From Pseudocercospora fijiensis CIRAD86 (taxonomy: Eukaryota; Ascomycota; Dothideomycetes; Mycosphaerellales; Mycosphaerellaceae), in contig NW_006921536.1 of the NCBI RefSeq assembly GCF_000340215.1, positions 3,847,664 to 3,911,663 on the forward strand: a DNA stretch of 64,000 nt. Reading direction: 5' to 3'. The notes beneath the pieces were generated by a model, which was not told the DNA's origin, searched no databases, and saw nothing but the letters and a program-made list of their open reading frames with translations. A program made the translations under genes and the position numbers. Positions 37,228 to 46,975 of the stretch are shown here, piece after piece; the first letter of the stretch is position 1, and every line of letters begins with the position of its first letter.

Positions 37228-37446
37228 TATAAGGAAGTAGTATATAGGGAGTATTAATACGAGTAAATAGTAGTCTTAGCATTTAACGATATCGCCTAAG
37301 GAACGAGCGATTCTCGAGGTAGGAACAGGCGCCTTATCCTATAGTGCTAAGAGTTAGGTAACTCGGGGTTACCGGCGAGGCACCTCTAGGGTGCCTTATA
37401 GGTGCCTAGTAAGGGTCTCGGCGGTATAGAAGGGTATTCCCTTATA
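37228..37446 (-). repeat. 5' LTR of Gypsy-B
   Basis: Partner of the LTR at 24725-24943. Since pol reads on the minus strand, this right-hand copy is the 5' LTR. The near-identity means the two copies received almost the same mutations or the insertion is recent. Confidence 0.93.
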
Positions 37447-37710
37447 AGGGGCTATATTTAAAGGGATATAGATCTCCTCGGGGGTTTTCTATAGTCTAGA
37501 TTATATAATAATATCCTTCGGGGGGTACTCAGAGTATAAAATAAGACTCTCTTATATATAGTATAGATATAAACTAATTTTCTATTATTTTAATAAAGTA
37601 CTATATAAGAAGTTAAAAGGATTAATTCTTTTTTTGTTTTTATATAAAGAAGTATTAGCTACCTTACCTAAAATAGAAGGTATACCCCTTTTATATAAGC
37701 TAAGGGGATA
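37447..37710 (+). other. 3' interior of the copia-like element
   Basis: This 264-bp piece lies between the Gypsy-B target duplication and the right LTR. It is AT-rich and ends with the polypurine tract AAGGGGATA. No gene is readable. Confidence 0.6.
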
Positions 37711-37880
37711 TATAACGCGTTAGCTTAGCTATATAATAACTATATAACTTCTTAGCAGATAAAGGATTTTTATACTACATTTAGACTATAGAATAGACAG
37801 AACATAGGCTATTAACGAAGCCATTTTGAACCGCCGGCAAGGCAGGATTACGTAAGCAATCCACTGCGCTGTGCGTAATA
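37711..37880 (+). repeat. Right (3') LTR of the copia-like element
   Basis: It matches 22340-22510 in order and length but keeps CA and TG at many sites lost in the left copy. It borders ordinary-composition sequence. It includes the near-palindrome GGATTACGTAAGCAATCC. Confidence 0.65.
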
Positions 37881-38230
37881 AATTAGGCTGGCTGGTGTCG
37901 GAGCAATTCTCGGTATCCTGGTCCTCGTCCTGACCATGATCAGATTCATGCCGATTTGAGTTGGAAGATTATAATTTAGACTCGTCACGTTCAGATATTG
38001 CTTCACTTTCGTTGGGCTCAGAGTTCTCCATCATAGTAGCCAGTTTTCGATGATCTCTCGAAGGACGTAAGCGCTGATAACGACCATAGTGAAGTCTTTC
38101 TGCCAGAAAGATAATCCAAATGCGTCACCGCATCGAATGCAATACGACTTGTGAGAGGGAAGCAGGTCCGGCGCGAACACCTACAAGGCCTGCAAGCTGC
38201 ATAATTCTGCATGGCACGATCTGTAACAAA
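37881..38230 (-). pseudogene. Possible gene remnant cut by the copia-like LTR
   Basis: This normal-composition stretch has minus-strand coding-like pieces in two frames. One reads SYCIRCGDAFGLSFWQKDF; the other, after an apparent frameshift, reads MMENSEPNESEAISERDES then an acidic tail with one stop. The protein-like sequence ends at the LTR boundary. I do not recognise a family. It could be the 3' end of a gene disrupted by the insertion, or simply the downstream region of the LCCL gene. Confidence 0.3.
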
Positions 38231-40315
38231 TCAACCGTATTCGCTTAGGGAATCTTCGTCCTGTACATGTCTCTTACTCGGTCCGGATCTCATTTCATGC
38301 CAAACTCCGTCCTCATCCCACTTCCCTGCTTTACTGTAGTCCGCAGTTCTGCTGCCAGACATGTATCCGAAGCGGAAGTACTCCGGTAGTGTGCCGCCCC
38401 TTATGCCTATGTCATGCTCAGCGCCAACACGGAGCTCGTCTCTGCCAAGCCTGTGTCTCTGCCATGTCCAAGTAAAGTTCCCTGAGTACCAATCCTGGTC
38501 CCAATAAGATCTATCATCGCTGTAGCCTCTGAATCTTTCAATATCGTTCACTAGTACGCTGATGCCGTCATAAGTGGCCCGATTCTTGGGGTCAAAGCGC
38601 GGCAATGGTCCAAGGTTGAAAGTTATGTTCTTTGCTCCAATGGCGAGAACAGATATTGCGGGTATCAACGATCCTTGTTGTGCTCCTTTCAACAGTTCTG
38701 AGGGCAACTCGACGATGGAAGCAAAACCCCAGCGTGCAATGCCGTTCACGAAAAGGCCGATCAGGAGACCTTGGTAGAGCAGTGATGGACGATTCTGAAA
38801 AGAAGTTCCTGGAAGAAGGAGGAGAGCAAGGATATAATGGTGAATGCGCAGGTCTAGGCCGGGAACAGCAAGAAAGATCAATAACGTGAGAATCATGAGT
38901 CCATATATCACTAGATAACGTGGCATACGGCCTTCGATCCTGAATGCCCAAGCTTGTCCTAATGCGATGAAGAAGATCGATAGCACGACGATGACCAAGG
39001 CCGGGATTGCACCTGGCTGAGCTTTGATGTCGTGCGGCGTCAGTCGCTGAATCGGTATACGGTCGAAAGTATAATTGTTCAGGCTTCCAAGCCAAGCAGG
39101 ACCGAGCCAAAGGATCGTCTTTTCAATTTGTGCCGTCAGACCTGTTAAGGATCGTTTGACGGTGTATCGATACGTGACCCAAGCACAGAAACACGCGGGG
39201 AGGAAGCGGCCAAAGGCGATCGACAAGAGTGCGGAATATGTGGTATTGGCTGGCGGGTCGGAGACTAGGGCCACATGAAAGAATAGCACAACGAAAATGC
39301 TCCAGAAATGGACAGCCGGGTCAATGGTGAAGAGAGAGACGAGAATGGTGAAGATGAGAGATGGAGCGAGAGCGGGCCAGCGAAGGTCTTTACATTGCGT
39401 CCTGGTGCCGCGAAGGAATGCGAAGCTGTGTGGGAAGTAGCTACTGAAGGGAGTTGACTCGATGGAGTTGCGCTTGTTGCCGGTGAATGATGCTTGTTCA
39501 CCGGTCAAGGTGAGGACGCCGCATCCTCCTTCGATATCGCGAATGTAACCAGCGTGAACTGCGGACGCGCAGATGAAGCTGTCGCCTCTGTAGACAGCAT
39601 TGCCGACAACGACATGCTCGTATCCAGTCTGCTGGCTCGTGGGCCCACCGACAACCAGCGGCTTGTATACGACTTCCCTGTCTCCCACAGCATGCGGGTT
39701 GAGGATGTGGATTTTATGGCAGTCTGCTGGACATCGGAAGGCCAGCGAGGCATTGGAGAAGGGACGGCACTGGTTGCCATTCAAGCCGCAGTTGTTGCCT
39801 TCTCCCCAGTATCTAGCAGCACAGCCCAATCTCACGGGCGTGCCAAACCCTGGTATTTGTGCAGCAAACGAACTTTTCCACAGCATGAGCGAGAATAGCA
39901 GAAGCCAGCCGGCATATGCTAGTAGCAAAAGGCCAAACCTTTGTGTCCGCTTGGGGGCATAACGATCTAACAGGTTGATCGGGATGTGCTGGGCTTTGGG
40001 GAAGAATGGTGTGATTTTGTAAATGCGAGGAGGATGTGGACCTTTGACCCATCTCTTCGTCGCTGCCCAAGCATCTTTTGCCCTCTGCGGTGTGTGCTGT
40101 GCCAGTGCATCGAAGCGGGCAGTTGGAGATGCTCGTGGCAGAGGCGCATGCGGGCCGCTGGGGTCATGGTCATCGGTATGGTCGGTATGGTCGGGACTGT
40201 CGCGGTATCGGTCGTTGTGCGTCGTGTAGCCATTACTGCTGCTGCTGCTGCTGCTGCTGCTGTGCTGGGCTTCGGAATGTGTGGTATCGTGTGGAGGCAT
40301 AGCTTCGGCTGCCAA
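38231..40315 (-). CDS. LCCL domain-containing multi-pass membrane protein
   Basis: An intact single-exon frame encodes 694 residues. Residues 1-90 are a polar cytosolic-looking leader with a Ser run (about 19-27) and many His and Asp. One membrane segment (about 128-147) precedes an LCCL domain at about 163-285, recognised by ARYWGEGNNCGLNG, FRCPADC, VVGGP, the SFICASAVHAG block and GGCG. LCCL domains are Cys-rich extracellular modules with an unclear ligand. Several membrane helices follow (about 315-555) and a soluble tail ends the protein. Fungi have such LCCL membrane proteins of unknown role. The ATG at 40315 is the first in the frame and the protein is complete. A Fot1-like element lies 250 bp upstream. 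Composition is normal, with no RIP damage. Confidence 0.9.
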   Translation of the reverse strand: MAAEAMPPHDTTHSEAQHSSSSSSSSSNGYTTHNDRYRDSPDHTDHTDDHDPSGPHAPLPRASPTARFDALAQHTPQRAKDAWAATKRWVKGPHPPRIYKITPFFPKAQHIPINLLDRYAPKRTQRFGLLLLAYAGWLLLFSLMLWKSSFAAQIPGFGTPVRLGCAARYWGEGNNCGLNGNQCRPFSNASLAFRCPADCHKIHILNPHAVGDREVVYKPLVVGGPTSQQTGYEHVVVGNAVYRGDSFICASAVHAGYIRDIEGGCGVLTLTGEQASFTGNKRNSIESTPFSSYFPHSFAFLRGTRTQCKDLRWPALAPSLIFTILVSLFTIDPAVHFWSIFVVLFFHVALVSDPPANTTYSALLSIAFGRFLPACFCAWVTYRYTVKRSLTGLTAQIEKTILWLGPAWLGSLNNYTFDRIPIQRLTPHDIKAQPGAIPALVIVVLSIFFIALGQAWAFRIEGRMPRYLVIYGLMILTLLIFLAVPGLDLRIHHYILALLLLPGTSFQNRPSLLYQGLLIGLFVNGIARWGFASIVELPSELLKGAQQGSLIPAISVLAIGAKNITFNLGPLPRFDPKNRATYDGISVLVNDIERFRGYSDDRSYWDQDWYSGNFTWTWQRHRLGRDELRVGAEHDIGIRGGTLPEYFRFGYMSGSRTADYSKAGKWDEDGVWHEMRSGPSKRHVQDEDSLSEYG
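40231..40261 (-). repeat. GCT/AGC microsatellite in the LCCL gene
   Basis: About ten trinucleotide units encode the Ser run near residues 19-27. Such arrays vary in length between strains. Confidence 0.9.
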
Positions 40316-40565
40316 GGTCGGGTTGGAAGCTGCCTGCCAGTGGTAGGGATTGCTAGCTAGCTAGGCATATGCATTTAACGCAAGATGGCTGTCGGGCAAG
40401 ATGGTAATTGACACACGGTCACCTGAGAGATGCAGCAGATATTCTTACCGTCTACCCTGGAATAGTGGCAGAGATGGTGCTGTGCCTGTGCCTGACGCTG
40501 CTGGCCAGCTGATCGGCATGTCGCTAGCCGAGGAAGCCGAAGCCGAAGCCGTAATTCTTGCCATA
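40316..40565. promoter_or_regulatory. LCCL-gene half of a split divergent promoter region
   Basis: This 250-bp stretch lies between the LCCL start codon and the Fot1 element. Together with 43366-43708 it would have formed a 593-bp divergent intergenic region with the aminotransferase gene. No specific binding site is identified. Confidence 0.5.
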
Positions 40566-40640
40566 TCCGTGGCTTTGTCGCCCCCTCTGCGAGGTGGTTG
40601 CAAGCCACCTTATAATTTAGCCAAAATCGACACTTTACAT
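40566..40640 (+). repeat. Left terminal inverted repeat of the Fot1-like element
   Basis: Identical to the complement of 43291-43365. It includes an internal fold-back in which AGGTGG pairs with CCACCT. CA and TG are intact, unlike the core. Confidence 0.95.
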
Positions 40641-40889
40641 CACAATGCCGCACCACACCGTTAGAATGGTGCCAAAGTGAGCAAACAAGACCTATAGAAT
40701 ATATTAAAGACCTCTATATATAATATAGACTATTAGGTAGTATTATAGGTTTACTATATTGCTATGTTTCCTCGCTATTACTAGGTAATAGCCCTCTAGA
40801 GGCTAGCTTAGCAGGCGACTATAGCGAAGAAGGTAGCAACGGCGGTAACGATCTAATAGGCAACTCGTATCTATTAGATAGACTACGTA

Positions 40890-43210
40890 GTAGTATAGTA
40901 GGCTATATATACTAATTAACAGGTATTAGCTTATTACCGTTACTATCGCTACTGCTAAAATCGCTGCTATATATTATGCTATTGTCTCTTCTAAACTGCT
41001 TTATTAAGCGCTCCTTAGCCGCCTTCCTTATAGCAACTATAGCTTATTACTACCTACGGGCCTCTTCTTTGTAAGTCTATATAACAAGCTTATATAAGGG
41101 TTTAAGTAGACCTTCTTCTTTAGTATCCGGATTAATATTACTACTAGGCTTACTACCGTAGGTAAGCACGTTATAGATAGAAACGATAGTCTTCTTAGCT
41201 CTAGCAATCTTAATATATATACGTATAATAGGGAAGACTTTAAGCGCTTCTAATAATAGCTTAGTAGGCTTATAAGTCTTTACTAATTAACTAACAGTCG
41301 ACTATAGGTTATAGCCTATCTTACGTAATAGTTAGACCTTAACCTTTGTATTTATACGGCCCTTAACGCTTATATTAATAGCCTTGCGATAGCGCTTCTT
41401 ATAGTTAGTCTATTATGTCCTTAATCGCCTAGCCTTATCTCTTACTTAGTTTAGTGCCGCCTCTTAGTCGTTAAACCTCCGCTTCTTAATAGCCCTCCTT
41501 GCTTGTCTAGTATATAATAGTCTACTAGTAATAATAGGCCTCGAAGACGCTTCTTCTCGTCGTTTATATACCCGAGTTGCCGCCTCGGTTTAAGAGAGGT
41601 TAAAGGTTGCTTAGGCGGCTAATTAAGAGTTAACTTTAGTATAGATAAATAGCCGCCTTACAACACTAGCTAATAGTAACGATAGGAGGCCTTCGAGCCT
41701 CTATTAGAGGAAGTCGGTATGCCTTATAGTAGTCCGTATACTTATTAATCCAGTCCGACTCTCTATTACCGGCCTAGGTACCTCTAAGTTATATAGGCGC
41801 TAGAGAATTGTTAGTAAATAGTTATCCTCGCGGAGGTATTCTAGGCTTCTAGCCGAGTCTATAACTCGGTCGGAATAGTCGATAGTAAGCGCGTCTAATC
41901 GTTCGTATTGTTACTAGTATTATATACTGTCTCTAGCGTTATATTCTAGCCGAAGGAACGTTATAGCGCGCTCCGGATCGTATAGAAGGAGGCCTGTCTT
42001 ACGGAAAGAGGATTTGTTATTTAATGCTACTCGGTTTAAATATATTAGCTCGAATAGAGTCGATTGCGGCTATAAACTCGGTTATACTAAACTAAACACA
42101 ACTAGTACGTATAGCGTCTATTACAGCCTGTTTGTAATAGTGTTTAAATAGCTAGAATAGGACTATATCTAGCGGTTAAAGGAAATGTAATATATAAGCT
42201 AGTAGGCCGAAGATTACTATCTTATAAGACTATACAAATTCTAGGAACTCTTAGAAGTCGTAAGAGCCGTAATTGTCGTATATTAGTATACGCTACTAGT
42301 CCTCGTTAGCTATATATCGTTTCGAGTATTTGTAGAAGTACTAGATATAGTAGTAGGCCGAGTTGTCGTTTATATAACTACTTTCTATTACGTCTACTAG
42401 TATAGACGCGGACAGGTTAGTAAACTACCGTTCTTAGAGCACCTTGCTAGCAGTAATTAGCATAGGTAGAATAGAGTTACCGGCGGCATTAACTAATTTA
42501 ACAGAGGTTATATGCTTCCGGTTAGTCTTAGAAGCGCTCTAAGAGCGACGTTTCGGGTCTATTATAACGACGTATTCCTTGCCTCTAATGCTAATCCGGA
42601 AACTAGTCTTATCGAAGTTCTATATTAGCCGTAGATTAGCAATCTTATAGTATACTATTGTCTCTCGTAGCCGTATATACTATCGTCTTATCCGCTTAGG
42701 TTTATAGGCCTTCTTCCGTACTATTTTAATCGGCTTTTATAGTACTTAGTAAAGCCCGTGTTCCTTTATAAACCTCTTTGTCTAGCGCCTATCTACCGTT
42801 AGTAGATTAAGTAGATCTAGCGCGTTACGAAGAAGGATATTATTAGCAGTAACGTATAGTAGTCGTATAGGAATATCTAGGCCTATTAGCTCGCGCCTAT
42901 AGTAGTATTTAAGGAGGGCTGTTTGCTAAGTAGGCTTTATCTTCGTGTTTAGTAGCTGTCGCTTAGTAAGGGCACTACGACTACTACGACGACCTATAAC
43001 CTTTAGATACTAGAAGCGAAGCTTCTAATAGTTAACGTACTCGTCGGTAGACTATTGCTTAATGTTAGGTACGTAATCGTCGTAGTCGTAGTAGAAGGAT
43101 AGTATCCTATCTAAAACGGCCTAAATACGGTTTTCTTCGTATACGTAGGGCGTTAATTTCGCGATAGGGCGGCGTATACGCGTACTAGCGGTTTTACGGG
43201 TACGAGGCAT
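40890..43210 (-). pseudogene. Fot1/pogo-type DDE transposase, RIP-inactivated
   Basis: The frame starts at an ATG at 43208-43210 (MPRTRKTASTRIRRP) and reads about 750 codons with TAG/TAA interruptions. The N-terminal third should hold the CENP-B-like DNA-binding domain. The catalytic domain shows NFDKTSFRI near 42600-42620, where NFDETGF is usual, then EYVVIIDPKRRS, and LIYDNYGSYDF near 42250-42280. The C-terminal part is basic and Arg/Lys-rich. These are features of the DDE_1 family of pogo/Fot1 transposases, which cut and paste at TA sites. Changes such as Glu-to-Lys and Gly-to-Ser match G-to-A mutation. It cannot be functional. Confidence 0.88.
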
Positions 43211-43290
43211 TATTAGAAATTCAATAAGTACGTATAGAAGCGGTTGGGAAATTAATATAGTGGATCTGATAGTGTGGTGTTGGTATTATA

Positions 43291-43365
43291 ATGTAAAGTG
43301 TCGATTTTGGCTAAATTATAAGGTGGCTTGCAACCACCTCGCAGAGGGGGCGACAAAGCCACGGA
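43291..43365 (-). repeat. Right terminal inverted repeat of the Fot1-like element
   Basis: Complement identical to 40566-40640 over 75 bp. The next bases inward read TATAATACC on this side against CACAATGCC on the other, so mutation begins right after position 75. Confidence 0.95.
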
Positions 43366-43708
43366 TAGCCGAAGCACCCAGACACGTTGGTGATGAAAGT
43401 CTTTCCGTTGGAATGCCTGAATGATTCAGCTCTACCCTTCTGGGGTTCTTGCACCATCCAAGGCTACCTGTATCCCCTCCCCGCACCAGAATCCCTCATC
43501 CCTCATCGTTCCCACTCCGCCAGCCCACGGGATAATGCAAGGCCGCGTCTTGGCTCTTCTCTTACCCTGATTGGCTTGACAGCTCGCATCTCCGCCGCCC
43601 GGGCCGCTCCGGATTCTGTTGAATGGCGTGGCGATAGCGATGGCGTATCTGTCGAGCTGTATGGCGATTGCATATCTATCGGACGTGAAGTAGTAGTGGC
43701 AGACTGTA
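43366..43708. promoter_or_regulatory. Upstream region of the aminotransferase gene
   Basis: The 343 bp between the Fot1-like element and the first ATG are of normal composition. They likely hold the core promoter and 5' leader. No specific site is identified. Confidence 0.5.
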
Positions 43709-45745
43709 GTGTCCTTGGACGACGACAACGAAGTTTGCCTGTGCAGGATGGCTCCATTCCCATATGATGCAGGCAACGGCGAGGCCGAGGCCGAGGCCAC
43801 GTTGGACTCACGACCTGCTCCCAAGAATCTGTCTCACCACCTCAGCAGAGTGACAAGGGCTCGCCACGAGTCCTCCATCAAGGCCTTCTACAAGTATTTC
43901 CTCATTCCCGGTGTTGGCCAGCTCGCAGGGGGATTACCGAACAACTACTACTTCCCATTCGACACCCTCGAGGCCAAGGTCGCGCGACCAGATCGATGGC
44001 AGCCCACACCCAATCGTCCCGTCGATCCTCCGCCACACGACGAAGCGCTGCCAGCCTTGTCCTTCAACAGTCCTCTTGACCAACCGCAAGACGCCATCCT
44101 TGTGCCTCACACCTCCGACCAACCGAATCCCATCAAGAAGATTGATCTGTCGACAGCACTGCAGTATGGCCAAGCACAAGGCTATCCGCCATTATACTAC
44201 TTCATTCGAGAATTTACACGGAAAGCCTTGCACCCGAACTGCCCCTACAAACATGGTCCTGAAGTCCTTCTCACCTGTGGCAACACCGATGGTTTTGGCA
44301 AAGTCTTGACTGCCTTATCAAACGAATGGAGCGAAGAGAAGGATTGGATAAGAGACCGGGAGGGTCTTCTCGTGGAAGGCTTCGCATACATGAACGCTGT
44401 GCAGGCCGCGCTGCCGAGAGGTCTTCATGTCACGCCCGTTGCCATCGATGACGAGGGCATGATCGCCGAAGGTCCAGGCGGTCTCAGGGAAGTCTTGGAG
44501 AACTGGGATCACAAGAGAGGAAAGAGACCGCATTTGATGTACACCGTGACGTGAGTACACTTGGACACAAGATCATGGTGATACAGCTGACGCATGTGAT
44601 TCAGTATGGGCCAGAATCCGACATCGGGCGTGCTATCGTTGCAACGAAGACGGAGCATCTACGCCCTCTGCTGCAAGTACGACATTATCATCATCGAAGA
44701 CGACCCCTACTGGTACCTGCAGTTTCCGACTTCAACAGCAGTGAACACGACGACCTCCTCGCACACCGACAACGCTTCATTCAATCCCGACCAACCAATG
44801 TTTGCAAATGCCGAACCTGTTCCACAAAACTGGAAGAAGAGCGGATACCCCTTCTTGGACTCCCTTGTTCCAAGCTCCGTCTCGATCGACACAGAAGGCC
44901 GCGTCATTCGTCTTGACACTTTTTCGAAGACCGTTGCGCCGGGATGCAGATTGGGGTGGATTACAGCCCAGTCAGCATTGATTGAGCGCATTCTTCGCAT
45001 CACAGAAACAAGCACACAACAGCCCAGTGGTTTTGTCCAAGCTATGCTTTCAGAGTTGATCCTCGGTCCAGATCACGAAGGCGTCCGCCAGAAAAGGCAG
45101 AAGCCTGGCAAACGTCCTCTTCACGACGGCGAGGGCTGGAAATTCGAAGGCTGGGTCCGCTGGCTCGAAGGTCTGCGAGGAAACTATGAGCGGCGCATGA
45201 ACAGCATGTGTCGCATTTTGGACTCCGGCAAGTACTTGGTGAAATCTGGACGACGACCGTCTTTGTTGCGCGGAGGCCATCCAGAGAACGAAGATGCCGA
45301 TGAATGGTCTGTGATCGAGAAGACGCAACTTTACTCCTTTGACTGGCCGGTCGGAGGCATGTTTCTGTGGATGAAGGTCCACTTCGAGAGTCATTCACTC
45401 TATAGCACGTACAAGAAAGAAAACGGCGGCCTCACTAGATTCTCGCGAGCGCTTTGGATTTTCTGGACCACGAAGCCGTACCGCGTTCTGGCCGCTCCTG
45501 GCAGCATGTTCAGTCCTACCGAAGAGATAGCAGAGAACGAGGGCTGGAAATTCTTCAGATTGTGCTTCGCTGCCATCAATGAGGATGAGCTGGGACCGGT
45601 CAGTCAAAGGTTATCTGATGGCGTACAAGCTTTTTGGGGGATCAAAGACAGGAAGAAGATCGAGGAATTGCTCGACGAGGAACAAGCGGATATTGCGGCG
45701 AAAGATGGCTTGTGCAATCTCGGAGCGAGCGCCTATGGCTGCTAA
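43709..45745 (+). CDS. Aro8-type PLP-dependent aminotransferase (class I/II), two exons
   Basis: Exons 43709-44550 and 44605-45745 join in frame to give 660 residues; the ATG at 43748 would give 647 and may be the true start. The fold type I signature is clear: YTVTMGQNPTSG across the splice, EDDPYWYLQF near residue 312, and RLDTFSKTVAPGCRLGWIT, in which Lys (about residue 389) binds pyridoxal phosphate. SALQYGQAQGYPPL-like sequence lies in exon 1. The layout is that of fungal Aro8-type aromatic amino acid/2-aminoadipate aminotransferases, which transfer amino groups between aromatic amino acids and 2-oxo acids. The substrate is inferred. The protein is longer than usual, with an inserted loop after LQFPTSTA. 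The gene is intact and undamaged by RIP. Confidence 0.9.
44551..44604 (+). other. 54-bp spliceosomal intron of the aminotransferase gene
   Basis: It starts GTGAGT and ends TTCAG, with a CTGAC branch-site-like sequence near 44587-44591. Removing it joins TACACCGTGAC to TATGGGCCAG and restores the conserved TMGQNPTSG reading frame. Confidence 0.92.
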
Positions 45746-46159
45746 GGGTATGTTGGTCTGCGAAGCATAGAAAGACGTCCACCACGGACGAAATTCAGCT
45801 GATACGAGGCGCAATGCAACGGTTCATGAAGTCGTCTTGCAAGACCGGTACCAAGTGCTCGTATCCTCAGTCTCGCGCTTTGACTAGGCAAGGACATTGT
45901 TCGCGAGAAAAGCGGCTTACTGCAGCCTTCCTTTTGTAACTGGGCGCACGGAGTCTCCCGCAGAGCCCTTCTACTGGCGCTTACCGCACAGATACCTGTT
46001 GTGTGATCTGGTCAATTGACGCCAAAGACCTTGCGGGAAAGGTGGACAACAAGCGGCTACGAGAACGACACGGAGTAGTTGAGGGGCGGAAGCACGCGGC
46101 GACAAACAACGGCAGGACCAAAGGGGACGAAATTACTCCCCAAGCTGCTTCGTGAACTA
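45746..46159. other. Downstream region of the aminotransferase gene
   Basis: About 410 bp of ordinary composition separate the aminotransferase stop from the PKS remnant. It should hold the 3' end of the transcript. No separate gene is supported. Confidence 0.5.
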
Positions 46160-46975
46160 CTCTCCGTTCCACATAATCGCCCGAGGCACCTTGGTCTTGA
46201 AAGTATCCTGGAGTTTCTGCCGCAATGGAATACTTACGACCGAGTCGACGCCTATCTCAGACAACGCAAGCCGGCTGTCAATCTCTTCGATATCCTTGTA
46301 CGTTTTGCCGCAGAGACCAAGCTGCCTACGGAGGTCTTCACCGAAGATACGCGAATGCGTAGCAGCGGCGATGAAATCCAATCTCGGCAGTTTCACAAAG
46401 TCCCTGTTGGGCATAAGCTGCAATCTCGTCCACTTCTGCTACAGGCGGCGGGCAGTAGATGATGGCGATATTCCCTTCAGCTCCGGCCGGCTTCGAGTTG
46501 TATGCTCTGAATACTACGCGTACTATCGACGTGGGGGATATGCTTCCGAAGATGTTGTGTGAATCTCTTGCGGAGCTCATGGTCTAGGCTAACCACTGTC
46601 GCATGCGCAAAATCATGGGATCTCTTGGAGAAGTGGGCCCGAGTCCAAGCTACCTGATGGGCCAGTTTCTCCGTGCTTCGTTGGGATTGACACCAGAAGC
46701 CCTGTGAACAACGGTAAGCGCTACGCCCTTTACGTCCGATACCACCATCCCGTGCATGTCCAAGATGGCTACGTACGTGACTTGGGTTTGTTTATCGCGT
46801 GCAGGAACTTCCGTGATGTAAAGGTAGAAAGCCTTTGGGGTCGAGATTGGGAGCGAATCGTGACATAGTCAATGCTAGGGACGATACGTCGCTTGGGGTT
46901 GTCTGCAAGGAGACTAAAGCTAACTGATATCGCAGTATCTAGTATATCCGGGGTTGCGTTAGCCCACTTCACCCC
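46160..46975 (-). pseudogene. Polyketide synthase C-terminal fragment (dehydratase-like and acyl carrier parts)
   Basis: On the minus strand, 46157-46423 reads IDSRLALSEIGVDSVVSIPL then RQKLQDTF, an acyl carrier protein in which the Ser of GVDSV would carry phosphopantetheine. Upstream, 46769-46972 reads ATPDILDTAISVSFSLLADN, and 46690-46800 in another frame reads YVAILDMHGMVVSDVKGV. These resemble the second half of a PKS dehydratase or product-template hot-dog domain. Stops and frame changes separate the pieces, and no KR is seen in the roughly 90-codon gap. The fragment ends abruptly at 46980 where RIP-damaged DNA starts. Composition is normal, so decay was by indels and truncation rather than RIP. 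It is a relic of a secondary-metabolite gene. Confidence 0.6.

Larger units (their letters stand above)
24725..37446 (-). mobile_element. Gypsy-B: full-length Ty3/gypsy chromovirus with a nested LINE
   Basis: Two 219-bp LTRs (24725-24943 and 37228-37446) are nearly identical, with one visible difference (GGTACC against GGTGCC). AGGGG is duplicated exactly outside them (24720-24724 and 37447-37451), a perfect 5-bp target duplication. The interior reads on the minus strand as gag, protease, RT, RNase H, integrase and chromodomain. A 4.2-kb LINE splits the RT. An extra ORF runs on the plus strand between pol and the 3' LTR. Without the LINE the element is about 8.5 kb. Strong CA/TG depletion and stops show RIP. 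Confidence 0.92.
22340..37880 (+). mobile_element. Copia-like LTR element remnant, host of a nested insertion stack
   Basis: Direct repeats of about 170 bp at 22340-22510 and 37711-37880 flank the stack. Flanking 5-bp sequences are AATTG and AATTA, a target duplication with one transition. A gag-like frame follows the left repeat on the plus strand, and AAGGGGATA, a polypurine tract, directly precedes the right repeat. Both agree with plus orientation. Removing the nested MITE and Gypsy-B leaves only about 1.5 kb of interior, so pol is missing. The element is either internally deleted or non-autonomous. Confidence 0.65.
40566..43365 (-). mobile_element. Fot1/pogo-type DNA transposon, 2.8 kb, with pristine ends
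   Basis: The terminal inverted repeats are identical for 75 bp (40566-40640 and 43291-43365), starting TCCGTGGCTTTGTCGCCCCC. TA flanks both ends (40564-40565 and 43366-43367), the Tc1/mariner/pogo target. The repeat seems to continue beyond 75 bp, but there the right copy shows C-to-T and G-to-A changes. The core is heavily RIP-like and holds a decayed transposase on the minus strand. It separates two divergent genes. Confidence 0.93.

Noticed and set aside
38574..40360. Many open frames on both strands over the LCCL gene
   Set aside because: They are shadows of the intact 694-codon gene, which has a clear domain and membrane pattern.
40375..40664. Open frames running into the left Fot1-like inverted repeat
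   Set aside because: They cross the transposon boundary and have no domain; not genes.
43387..43824. Open frames just upstream of the aminotransferase
   Set aside because: They overlap the likely promoter and first exon in other frames and show no homology I recognise.
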